Position numbers and translations under genes: made by a program. The notes under the pieces are model-generated. The model was not told where the DNA came from. It saw nothing but the letters and a program-made list of their open reading frames with translations, and searched no databases. 18,090 bases of DNA from Pseudomonadota bacterium (GTDB lineage Bacteria; Pseudomonadota; Alphaproteobacteria; Sphingomonadales; Sphingomonadaceae): positions 1 to 18,090 of the forward strand of contig JAEZQR010000306.1 in NCBI GenBank assembly GCA_023413015.1, given 5' to 3'. Below are positions 5,592-13,289 of the stretch, piece by piece (within the stretch, counting starts at the first letter, position 1; each line of letters starts with the position of its first letter).

Positions 5592-8099
5592 ATGTGGCGC
5601 AACTACCTGACGGTCGGCTTGCGGGCGCTCGCCAAGAGCCCGACCTATACCTTCATCAACGTCTTCGGATTGGCGATCGGCATGGCGGCCTGCCTGCTGA
5701 TCCTGCTCTATGTCCGGTATGAGACGTCGTTCGACGAATGGTTGCCGGGCGCTGAGAATGTCTATGCGGTCCAGTTCGCTGGGGCTCCGCCGGGACAGGA
5801 GAAGCAATATATTCAGATGGCGCCCTATCCAGCATCGCACGCGTTGGAGAAGGAGTTTCCGCAGGTCGAGACCGCGGTCAGCACTTTCCAGGCCCGTCCC
5901 GTTGCCAAGCGCGGTGCCGAGTCACTGTTCGTCGACGATGCCCTGATTGCCGACGCCAGCTTTTTCGACGTACTCGAGCTACCGTTCGTCCATGGCAACC
6001 GCGCCGACGCCTTGAAGAATGCCGCGTCGGCGGTGGTGACGCAGACGGAGGCGAAGCGCCTGTTCGGCCGTGAGAACGTCGTCGGCGAGACGCTGACGCT
6101 CGTGACTCGCGGCATCACGCGCGATTATCGTATCACGGGCATTCTGAAGGACATTCCCGACAATTCCTCGCTTCAGCTTTCGATGGTCGTGCGCCTCGAC
6201 TTGTCCGACTATGCCGACAATCCGCAGGCGCTCAGAAGCTTCGGCAGCGTGAACGGCTACGGCTGGGTGAAGCTGAAGCCTGGCACATCGGCCGACACGA
6301 TCAACGCGCAGATGGAGCAATTCCTTCGCCGCGCTTCGCCGCCGGAGGACGTGGGCAACGGGATGAAGCAGTCGATTGCCGATTTCATCGATCTTTCACT
6401 CACTAACATCCGCGACGTCCATCTCGGTCGCGCGCAGGGTGGTTCAATGACGCCTGGAAACGACATGCGGACCGTCACGACCTTCGCGATCGTCGCGCTG
6501 CTGATTCTAGGCATGGCCTGCGTCAACTTCACCAATCTTGCAACGGCGCGGGCGAGTCAGCGCGCGCGCGAGGTTGCGCTCCGCAAGGTACTCGGCGCGC
6601 ATCGTGGTCAGCTTGTCGGTCAATTCCTCGGCGAGTCCATCCTAGTGGCCGCGTTCGCGATGCTGCTGGCGCTAGCGCTTACCGAACTGGCACTGCCGTT
6701 CCTTTCCGACTTTCTCGATGCAAAGCTCGATCTGGCCTACATAGGGGAGGGCGGCGTGCTCGGCTGGGCCGTGCTGCTCGTGCTGGTCGTCGGCCTCCTG
6801 GGCGGCCTCTATCCCGCCTTCTATCTGTCGCGCTTCCAGCCAGCCAAGGTGCTGAAGGCGAACAAGTCAGCCGCCGACGCGCAAGGTTCGGGGCTGTTGC
6901 GCAGCATCCTCGTCGTCGGACAGTTCGCCGTATCCATCGGTCTAATCATCTGTACGGCCGTGGTTTACGCACAGACCCTGCACGCCCGGAACACCGACCC
7001 CGGCTATAAACGCGAAGGCTTGCTGATCGTCGATGGGATCAGCCGCCGCCAGATCACCCCGGCAACCGCCGAAACCTTCCGCAATCGCGTGGCCAAGATC
7101 GAAGGCGTGAAGAATGCAGCGCGCACATCGATCGTGCCAGCGCAGCAGAATCAAAACAACACCAACTATCTGGTGCCGGGACATTCCACGCCGGAATTGA
7201 TCGGCTTCTATCAGGTTGACCCGCACTACCTCGACACCATGCAACTGCAGCTCGTTGCCGGGCGCAATCTTTCGGAAAACATTGCTCTGGACCGGGTTGA
7301 TATCTCGCTCTCTGCTGACCCGGCGATCGAGAAGGCGTTGGCGGCGCGCGGCGGCAATTTCCTGCTGAACGAACAGGCCACCAAGAAACTTGGCTTTGCC
7401 AACGCGAAGGACGCAATCGGCAAGACCGTACAGGTCGGCCTTATTGACCCTGCAAACGGCGGCTTGGTGCCGATGACCGTGGCGGGAGTCGTGAAGGATG
7501 CGCAGTTCCGTTCTGCGCGCGACAACTTCGAACCGGTCGGCTTCTTCTACAGCCCGCAGGCGATGAGCGCCGTCGCGGTGCGCTACGATTCGAGAAACCC
7601 GAACGAGGTTCGGGACCGGATTGCGGCGGTTTGGCGCGAGCTTATCCCGGATGTGCCCTTCGAGGCTGAGTTCGCCGAAGACTCGGTTGCCGAGCTCTAT
7701 GCGGCGGATAAGGCACGTGGGCAGATCTTCGCGATGTTCGCTGGTTTGTCGGTAATCGTCGGTTGCCTGGGCCTCTTCGGCCTGGCCGCCTTCACTGCCG
7801 AGCGGCGGACGAAGGAGATCGGCATCCGCAAGGTGCTGGGCGCGCGGACGCAGGACATCGTGCGCCTCCTCGTCTGGCAGTTCTCAAAGCCGGTGGTGGT
7901 CGCGAACCTCATCGCCTGGCCGGTCGCCTGGTGGCTTATGCGCGACTGGCTCAATGGCTTTGCCGATCGCATCAGCCTTCATCCGGGCTGGTTCCTCGGC
8001 GCCGGGCTGCTGGCCATGCTGATCGCCGCCGCCACCATCATCAGCCATGCGATCAAGGTCGCCCGCGCCAACCCCGTATTTGCCCTACGGTACGAATAA
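5592..8099 (+). CDS. MacB/FtsX-type ABC transporter permease (two FtsX domains)
   Basis: 835-residue inner-membrane permease made of two similar halves. Half 1 has TM1 (about 20-42), a large MacB-type periplasmic domain (about 43-285) and three helices (about 290-312, 345-370, 390-415). Half 2 has a helix at about 438-460, a second periplasmic domain (461-705) and three helices (about 712-735, 765-785, 800-822). Both FtsX cores carry the same cytoplasmic motif RKVLGA (AREVALRKVLGA and TKEIGIRKVLGA), where the ATPase couples. This double architecture differs from the four-helix E. coli MacB and resembles the long FtsX-like permeases found beside HlyD adaptors in other proteobacteria and Bacteroidetes. 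The ribosome site GAGGAG precedes the ATG. A strong terminator follows at 8125-8152. The substrate is unknown. Confidence 0.94.
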   Translation: MWRNYLTVGLRALAKSPTYTFINVFGLAIGMAACLLILLYVRYETSFDEWLPGAENVYAVQFAGAPPGQEKQYIQMAPYPASHALEKEFPQVETAVSTFQARPVAKRGAESLFVDDALIADASFFDVLELPFVHGNRADALKNAASAVVTQTEAKRLFGRENVVGETLTLVTRGITRDYRITGILKDIPDNSSLQLSMVVRLDLSDYADNPQALRSFGSVNGYGWVKLKPGTSADTINAQMEQFLRRASPPEDVGNGMKQSIADFIDLSLTNIRDVHLGRAQGGSMTPGNDMRTVTTFAIVALLILGMACVNFTNLATARASQRAREVALRKVLGAHRGQLVGQFLGESILVAAFAMLLALALTELALPFLSDFLDAKLDLAYIGEGGVLGWAVLLVLVVGLLGGLYPAFYLSRFQPAKVLKANKSAADAQGSGLLRSILVVGQFAVSIGLIICTAVVYAQTLHARNTDPGYKREGLLIVDGISRRQITPATAETFRNRVAKIEGVKNAARTSIVPAQQNQNNTNYLVPGHSTPELIGFYQVDPHYLDTMQLQLVAGRNLSENIALDRVDISLSADPAIEKALAARGGNFLLNEQATKKLGFANAKDAIGKTVQVGLIDPANGGLVPMTVAGVVKDAQFRSARDNFEPVGFFYSPQAMSAVAVRYDSRNPNEVRDRIAAVWRELIPDVPFEAEFAEDSVAELYAADKARGQIFAMFAGLSVIVGCLGLFGLAAFTAERRTKEIGIRKVLGARTQDIVRLLVWQFSKPVVVANLIAWPVAWWLMRDWLNGFADRISLHPGWFLGAGLLAMLIAAATIISHAIKVARANPVFALRYE

Positions 8100-8124
8100 C
8101 AGGTTCCCCTAGCCCAAACTTGAT

Positions 8125-8152
8125 GGGGCCGGCGCATGCCGGCCCCTTTTTT
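8125..8152 (+). terminator. Rho-independent terminator of the exporter operon
   Basis: A perfect 9-bp GC stem, GGGGCCGGC (8125-8133) with GCCGGCCCC (8138-8146), has a GCAT loop and is followed by six Ts (8147-8152). It starts 26 nt after the permease stop. Confidence 0.93.
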
Positions 8153-8440
8153 GTCTGTCAGTGGGTGTCTTTCGCCCGATTCGTTTTAATGATCGTAGTT
8201 AACGATCATGTGCTTACGGGTGCGACATCTGTGCACATCTCGGATTATTTCATGGTCTTAGATGGTTAACTTGATAGCGCCGAAAATTGGCTGCCAGTAA
8301 CGACTTTATTTTCGTATCAAACCGATGTATCAGCACCGTAATTACACGGTACGGCGGGTGGGGGTAAGCACCAGCTCCGGATTTTCAGCACGCGTTGGCG
8401 CGCGAGCTTCCGCGTCCACGTGACAAGAAGGGTTTGGGCA
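8153..8440. promoter_or_regulatory. Regulatory intergenic region upstream of the fimbrial cluster
   Basis: No convincing gene lies here. The stretch is AT-richer than its surroundings. It holds an inverted repeat ATGATCGT-N5-ACGATCAT (8189-8209), the 8-bp palindrome TGTGCACA (8230-8237), two GTTAAC sites (8198-8203, 8265-8270) and ACCGT-N6-ACGGT (8335-8350). The last overlaps a 17-bp element repeated upstream of the final fimbrial gene. No unambiguous -35/-10 pair was found, but the region must contain the cluster's promoter if the cluster is transcribed from here. Confidence 0.55.
8331..8347 (+). repeat. 17-bp element shared with 13268-13284
   Basis: CAGCACCGTAATTACAC matches CGGCACCGTAATTATAC at 13268-13284 in 15 of 17 positions (both differences are transitions). 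Each copy lies in the non-coding space upstream of a DUF4402-like gene of the same cluster. A shared regulator site is possible. Confidence 0.45.
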
Positions 8441-8944
8441 ATGGTTCGCAAACTGGTTTATCTCGCGGGCATCGCGATGGTGGCGACTTCAGGCGCGGCG
8501 CTGGCGCAGGCGACTGATACGAAATCGACGACGGGTAGCGTCACGATCGTGACGCCGCTCGCGCTGAAGAAGGACAAGGAGCTGGTGTTCGGCAATGTCT
8601 TCCGTCCGGCCACGGGCGCAAGCGCGGTCACGGTGACGATGCCGACCGGTTCGGACACCCCGACCGGTGGAGCGCTCGCCAGCGGCGGCCCGACCCGGTC
8701 GCGCGCGGCATTCACCGTGACCGGTGAGACGGGCAAGGCCTTCAGCATCAATGTCCCTGGCAACTTCTCGATGACCCGCACGGGCGGCGGTACGATCCTC
8801 GTGTCGCTGAACTCGTCGAAGGCGAACGGCACGTTGACCGGTGGCACTGACACGTTCTTCGTGGGCGGCAGCTTCACGCTAAGCGATACCGTGGCGGCTG
8901 GCGACTATTCGGGTACGTTCAACGTTCAGGTCGACTACCAGTAA
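8441..8944 (+). CDS. DUF4402-like fimbrial subunit (putative major pilin)
   Basis: 167-residue secreted protein. The start at ATG 8441 gives a normal signal peptide (MVRKLVYLAGIAMVATS, cleaved about after ALAQ, residue 23), and a purine-rich site (AAGAAGGG) lies 8-9 nt upstream. The GTG at 8420 would add seven residues before the basic N-region and is less likely. The mature part is Gly/Thr/Ser-rich and beta-strand-like: VTIVTPLALKKDKELVFGNV, a middle section with AFTVTGETGKAFSINVPG, and the closing strand GDYSGTFNVQVDYQ. This order and ending are typical of DUF4402 proteins, which resemble immunoglobulin-fold pilins. As the first gene before a chaperone and usher it is the best candidate for the shaft subunit. 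The pilin role is inferred from context. Confidence 0.82.
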   Translation: MVRKLVYLAGIAMVATSGAALAQATDTKSTTGSVTIVTPLALKKDKELVFGNVFRPATGASAVTVTMPTGSDTPTGGALASGGPTRSRAAFTVTGETGKAFSINVPGNFSMTRTGGGTILVSLNSSKANGTLTGGTDTFFVGGSFTLSDTVAAGDYSGTFNVQVDYQ

Positions 8945-8962
8945 GTGTAGAGCCGGACGATA

Positions 8963-9508
8963 ATGCTCATGCGCATTGGGTTCATGATCGGGGTGTCCAC
9001 GGTTCTGGTTGCGGCTCAGGCCGCGGCCCAGACGTCCACGGGCGTGGCGGCTTCCGTCCGGATCGAACAGCCTGCGGCGATCGTTGCCTCGCATGACCTC
9101 GTCTTTGCCGTAACGGCTCCGGCGCTTGCGTCCGCGCCCGTGGTGCGGACGGCAGCCCCGGCATCTTCGGCGCCAAGTACGGCTTCGTTGATCCAGACGG
9201 CATCGTCCGCTCTCGTGCCGGTCGTGCCGGGCGCGGTTCGGGCGAGCTTCGTGGTTGCCGGAGACGGCGGCCAGTCGATCTCGGTCGTCGTGCCCGAAAA
9301 TGTCGCTCTGGTACGTGACGGCGGCATCGAAACCGCGACGCTGACGACCGACACCAGCATCGCGGACGGGCCGCAATTCCTGGCCGGTAGCTTCGGCAGC
9401 GGCGGAACACTCAGCTTCGATGTCGGCGGTCAGGTTACGTTGTCTCGCAATGCAGCCATGGCCGGGACCTACAACGGCGTGCTGGCCGTCGTCGCTCAAT
9501 ATAACTGA
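8963..9508 (+). CDS. Second DUF4402-like fimbrial subunit (putative minor pilin)
   Basis: 181-residue exported protein, 18 nt after the first pilin gene. The signal peptide runs through about residue 23 (VLVAAQAAAQ). The mature protein repeats the DUF4402 plan: an N-terminal strand with a hydrophobic turn (SVRIEQPAAIVASHDLVFAV), a core strand (ASFVVAGDGGQSISVVVPEN) and the final strand AGTYNGVLAVVAQYN. An Ala/Pro/Ser-rich insertion (about residues 50-85, APVVRTAAPASSAPSTAS) separates the first strands and may be a flexible linker. The sequence is clearly diverged from the 8441 pilin, so this is a different subunit rather than a recent copy. ATG 8963 and ATG 8969 are both possible starts. A 90-nt gap separates it from the chaperone gene. 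A minor or anchor subunit role is inferred. Confidence 0.72.
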   Translation: MLMRIGFMIGVSTVLVAAQAAAQTSTGVAASVRIEQPAAIVASHDLVFAVTAPALASAPVVRTAAPASSAPSTASLIQTASSALVPVVPGAVRASFVVAGDGGQSISVVVPENVALVRDGGIETATLTTDTSIADGPQFLAGSFGSGGTLSFDVGGQVTLSRNAAMAGTYNGVLAVVAQYN

Positions 9509-9598
9509 TTGCGACTCCAAGCCGCTTGCGACCGTGGAATCGCTGGGATACCGTCCTGCGACCCTCGGGGTGAGGGGAGCATCCGGCGGGGGGATGGC

Positions 9599-10561
9599 AT
9601 GAAGCGAGTGGATCGTAGCGTTCGGAATCCGCCTTGGGGCGTTCGCCTTGCGGCAGGCTTTGCGACGCTGGGATTTTGTGCGGTCGCTGCATCCGCGCAG
9701 ACGCCGCCCGCGCCAAACCCTGCGCCAGCGACACCGAACCTTGCGGTCAATGCCAATATCAATATTTCCCCGAAGCGGGTCGTGTTCCCCGGCGTCGGGC
9801 GCACGTCATCGGTCTTCATCTTCAATCAGGGCACGACGGCAGGTACGTTCGACATCCAGGTCGTCGACCGGATCATGCTGCCCAGCGGACAGATCGTTCC
9901 CTTGAGCGATCTCGAGCAGAACCCGGAATACAAGCCGGTTGCGGACCTGCTGAAATCCGCCCGCGAGATGATGCTGGCGACGCCGCGCCGGGCCCGGCTC
10001 GATCCCGGAAAGGGACAGACGATCCGTATTCGCGCCGGTGCCGCCGGCGCGGTGCCTCCGGGCGAATATCGGACGCACCTGACGATTACCGCCGTGCCGC
10101 CAGCCGATACCGGCGTGACCGCGGAGGAAGCGGCCTCCCGTTCCAGCGGCGAGCTGCGTTTCCGGATCAATTCCGTGCTCGGGATCAGCATTCCGCTGAT
10201 CGTGCGTGTCGGCCCGGTCGACGTGCGTGCCGGCATCGAGAACGCCCATGTCGGTTACGAGGATATCGGTTCCGCGCCGGACCAGCCGGCAAAGCGGACG
10301 CCCGTGCTCTCCTTCGACCTCGTACGGCTGGGGGCGAACTCGCTGTTCGGCAACATCGAGGTCCGGGGCGCGAAGGAGCGCGGAGACAAGGAACCGATCG
10401 GCTTCGTCCGTGGCGTCGGCGTCTATCCGGAGATCGGGCGCCGGACCCTCAGGATCCCGCTCACGCGGGCACCGGCTCCCGGCGAAGAACTCGAAGTCCT
10501 GTTCCGCGATGACGACGTGGCGCCCGGCACGCAGCTCGCGAGGACGACGCTGAAGACGTGA
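9599..10561 (+). CDS. PapD-like periplasmic fimbrial chaperone
   Basis: 320-residue periplasmic chaperone of a chaperone-usher system. The ATG at 9599 follows a G-rich ribosome site (GGCGGGGGGA). The long N-terminal signal sequence contains GVRLAAGFATLGFCAVAASAQ-like hydrophobic residues (about 14-34) and is followed by a Pro/Ala-rich stretch. The PapD-like N-domain starts ISPKRVVFPGVGRTSSVFIFNQG, with the Arg that would anchor a subunit C-terminus, and reaches the edge strand RRARLDPGKGQTIRI. The second domain contains NSVLGISIPLIVRVG. At 320 residues it is longer than classical chaperones (about 230-250), mainly through the N-terminal and C-terminal extensions. Its stop overlaps the usher's GTG start (GTGA, 10558-10561), implying translational coupling. 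It would bind and deliver the DUF4402-type subunits to the usher. Confidence 0.85.
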   Translation: MKRVDRSVRNPPWGVRLAAGFATLGFCAVAASAQTPPAPNPAPATPNLAVNANINISPKRVVFPGVGRTSSVFIFNQGTTAGTFDIQVVDRIMLPSGQIVPLSDLEQNPEYKPVADLLKSAREMMLATPRRARLDPGKGQTIRIRAGAAGAVPPGEYRTHLTITAVPPADTGVTAEEAASRSSGELRFRINSVLGISIPLIVRVGPVDVRAGIENAHVGYEDIGSAPDQPAKRTPVLSFDLVRLGANSLFGNIEVRGAKERGDKEPIGFVRGVGVYPEIGRRTLRIPLTRAPAPGEELEVLFRDDDVAPGTQLARTTLKT

Positions 10562-13239
10562 TCTGGCATCGAGCGGCGTTGGCGCTTCTGCTCCTGTCCG
10601 GGCAGGCCAATGCACAGGAGGCCTTGCCGCCGCCGGCTGCCGATGAGCGGGAAGTCCTCCTCTACGAGCTGACGCTTGACCGCGTCACACTCAGCGACTC
10701 GCTCCAGGCCTATGGTTCTCCAGCCGGTATCCTCCTCCCGATCGGGGAGCTCGCGCGGCTGCTCGATCTCAACATCGACGTCGATCCACCGGGTCAGCGC
10801 GTCGTCGGGCGGATCGGCAATGCGCAGCGCCCGCTGCTGGTCGATATTCAAACCCAAACGGCGCGGCTCGACGGCCGAAGCATCGCTCTCGATGCCGGCG
10901 AGGCGGTCGCCTTTCCGACCGACATCTACCTGAGCATGGGCCTGATCGAGCGGCTGCTGCCCGTCCGCATCACGGTGGATGACGAGGCGCTCGTCCTGGC
11001 GATGGTCGCGACGGAGGAACTCCCGGTCCAGTCGAAGCTCGGCCGGTTGGCGCGGCTGCGGGGTCTGGCACCCGAGGTGAATACCCAGGCCGACGTCCTG
11101 CGCATAGCATCGTCGCCCGCACTCCTGTCGATGCCGGCATTCGACGTCGCGCTCGATACGGCTGCCGACAGCAAGCGGCCGCATTTCCGGCGACGCTACG
11201 ACATACGTGTCGGCGCCGATGCCCTCTACAGCAACTTCCAGGGCTATCTGGGCTCCGACGAGCGCGGGAATCCCTCGTCGGCGCGCGTGCTCTTCGAGCG
11301 CCGCGACCCGGAGGGAGACATGTTCGGTCCCCTGGGCCTCTCGCAACTCGGCGTCGGCGACATCTACACGCCGGCGCTGGCGGTCGGCCCTCGCAGTGCT
11401 GGCGGACGCGGCGTCGTCGTCACCACGGCGCCGCTCGAACAGGCCAGCGTGTTCGACCGGGTGGACCTGCGCGGCGAACTACCGATCGGCTACGACGTCG
11501 AACTCTACGTCAACGATGTCCTGCGCAGCGGGCAGCAGACCCCGGTGCAGGGGCGCTACGAGTTCCTGAACGTGCCGCTGGTGCGCGGCGTCAACATCAT
11601 CCGCATTGTATCCTATGGCCCGCGCGGCGAGCGCTCGGAGGAGACGCGCGTCATCAACGTCGGCGGCGGTGCCCTTGCAAAGGGTGAAACGACCGTCGAG
11701 GCCGGCATCGTTCAGCAGGAACGCCCGGTTTTCGATCTCATGTCGGACGCCTCGGCGGCGGTGCCGGGAGCCGGCCGCTGGCGGGCGACGGCCGGCATCG
11801 CGCACGGCCTGACCGAGGCGCTGACGCTCGTCGGAGGCGCCGCATTATTTGCGCCCGATGGCGACGCCGACCGCATACTGGCGACGATCGGCGTACGGAC
11901 GTCGCTGCTCGGTTATGCCGTGCAGGCCGATGCCGCCTATGACGATACGGGTGGCAAGGCGCTGGCACTGGGGCTGGCGGGCATGCAGTTCGGGGTTTCC
12001 ACGATCGTCCGGCATTCGGAATATCGCGGCGGTTTCATCGACGAGGCATTGCCGACGGGCGGCTACGGACAGGTGCTGCGGCGCCATTCCGAAGCAAACA
12101 TGGACTTCAACGTCGGTCCTATAGTCGGGCTGCGTTTTCCCCTGTCGCTCCGGGGGCTGCGCGACGAGTATGCAGATAGCCGCGTCCGGACCCTGGGCGG
12201 CATGCGACTTTCGACCACGGCCGGCAAGGTGCTGCTGTCGTCGGGGCTGGACTATGAGCACAACCAGTTGCCGAACGCCCCGAACACGGAGCGCCTGATC
12301 GGCGTCCTCGCAGCTTCGACCTACGCGGGCTACGAATGGCAGCTGCGCGGGACGCTCGATTATGAACTGTTGCCGACCGCCGACCTCCGGGCGGTGGCGG
12401 TGTCCGTTGATCGAAGCCTTTCGGAGCGCGTGGCGCTTCGTTTCGGTGCGGGTCGGAGCTTTTCCGGCGGCAAGGATTCGACCTTCCAGGCCGGTGCGAT
12501 CTTCCGTCTGCCCTTCGCCGACGTTTCGCTGGCGGGCGATTATACGGCACCGCGGAACAACTGGCGGGTCGGTCTCCAGATGGCGTTCGGCATCGTCTTC
12601 GATCCGCTCAGGCAGAATTTCGCGATGGTGCGGCCGGGAGCCGGGACGGGCGGCAACATCGCCTTCCAGGCCTTCATCGACCGTAACGGCGACGATCGCT
12701 ACGACCCGGATGTCGATGAGCCGGCCCAGGGCGTGAAAGTCGGATCCGGAACCAACCAGGCCGTGACGGACGAGCAGGGGCGGGCGCTCGTCACGGCTCT
12801 GGGCTATGCACCGCGCACGCAGCTGAGCGTGAATATCGACGAACTCGACAATCCTTATGTTTCGATGCCGCCGCAGGCGATCGAGTTCATGCCGCGGGCC
12901 GGAAGCGTGGCCCGGATCATGTATCCCATGAAGCCGGTCGGCGAAGTGCTGGCGCGGCTCCAGTTCCGCGACCCCAGCGGGCGCATGACCGGGCTGTCCT
13001 CGGTCAAGGTGCGGGCGATACGTGAGGGCAAGCCCCCTATCGAAGCAACGACCGAGTTCGATGGCAGCGTCGTCTTCGATCGCCTCGAAGTCGGGCAGTA
13101 TCGCTTGGAACTGGATCCGACGCAGGCACAGCGGCTCCGCATGTCGCTCGCCGCCCCGATCGAGTTCGCGATCGAGGGTAACGGCGGCTTCGTGCCTGAC
13201 ATCGTGGCGACGGTGGTATTCTCCGGTCGCGGCGATTGA
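10558..13239 (+). CDS. Atypical fimbrial outer membrane usher
   Basis: 893-residue outer membrane protein starting at GTG 10558, overlapping the chaperone stop by 4 bp. The signal peptide is about 1-19 (ALALLLLSGQANAQ). The N-terminal periplasmic domain (about 20-200) has LLYELTLDRVTLSDSLQAYG and GILLPIGELARLLDLNID. A long beta-barrel region with alternating aromatic and polar strands follows. The plug-like domain (about 302-370, ELPIGYDVELYVNDVLRSGQQ, VPLVRGVNIIRIVSYG) interrupts the barrel. Near the C-terminus, FIDRNGDDRYDPDVDEP (706-722) is a calcium-loop-like sequence leading into carboxypeptidase-regulatory/SdrD-type beta domains (about 700-893). The sequence lacks the classic FimD signatures I would expect, so the usher call rests on size, plug plus barrel layout, and the chaperone and pilin neighbours. 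It would secrete and assemble the DUF4402 subunits. Confidence 0.8.
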   Translation: MIWHRAALALLLLSGQANAQEALPPPAADEREVLLYELTLDRVTLSDSLQAYGSPAGILLPIGELARLLDLNIDVDPPGQRVVGRIGNAQRPLLVDIQTQTARLDGRSIALDAGEAVAFPTDIYLSMGLIERLLPVRITVDDEALVLAMVATEELPVQSKLGRLARLRGLAPEVNTQADVLRIASSPALLSMPAFDVALDTAADSKRPHFRRRYDIRVGADALYSNFQGYLGSDERGNPSSARVLFERRDPEGDMFGPLGLSQLGVGDIYTPALAVGPRSAGGRGVVVTTAPLEQASVFDRVDLRGELPIGYDVELYVNDVLRSGQQTPVQGRYEFLNVPLVRGVNIIRIVSYGPRGERSEETRVINVGGGALAKGETTVEAGIVQQERPVFDLMSDASAAVPGAGRWRATAGIAHGLTEALTLVGGAALFAPDGDADRILATIGVRTSLLGYAVQADAAYDDTGGKALALGLAGMQFGVSTIVRHSEYRGGFIDEALPTGGYGQVLRRHSEANMDFNVGPIVGLRFPLSLRGLRDEYADSRVRTLGGMRLSTTAGKVLLSSGLDYEHNQLPNAPNTERLIGVLAASTYAGYEWQLRGTLDYELLPTADLRAVAVSVDRSLSERVALRFGAGRSFSGGKDSTFQAGAIFRLPFADVSLAGDYTAPRNNWRVGLQMAFGIVFDPLRQNFAMVRPGAGTGGNIAFQAFIDRNGDDRYDPDVDEPAQGVKVGSGTNQAVTDEQGRALVTALGYAPRTQLSVNIDELDNPYVSMPPQAIEFMPRAGSVARIMYPMKPVGEVLARLQFRDPSGRMTGLSSVKVRAIREGKPPIEATTEFDGSVVFDRLEVGQYRLELDPTQAQRLRMSLAAPIEFAIEGNGGFVPDIVATVVFSGRGD

Positions 13240-13267
13240 ACGAACGGTCGGTTCAATCGACTGGCCA

Positions 13268-13284
13268 CGGCACCGTAATTATAC
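13268..13284 (+). repeat. 17-bp element shared with 8331-8347
   Basis: Second copy of the element (15/17 identical to 8331-8347), in the 50-nt gap between the usher stop and the ATG of the last fimbrial gene. It may be an operator or part of an internal promoter. Confidence 0.4.
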
Positions 13285-13289
13285 TAGGC

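Noticed and set aside
8160..8440. Insertion-element or attachment-site remnant in the AT-richer gap
   Set aside because: There is no transposase fragment, terminal inverted repeats, target duplication or tRNA, and the dyads are short, as expected of operators.
13257..13285. Sigma-70-like pair TCGACT and TATACT with 17-bp spacing
   Set aside because: It would start transcription at or inside the start codon. The -35 is poor and the TATACT overlaps the shared 17-bp element, so it is not called as a promoter.
13236..13289. TTG start of the last fimbrial subunit overlapping the usher stop
   Set aside because: It would add 18 polar residues before a clear signal peptide, and the ATGs at 13290-13299 fit better.
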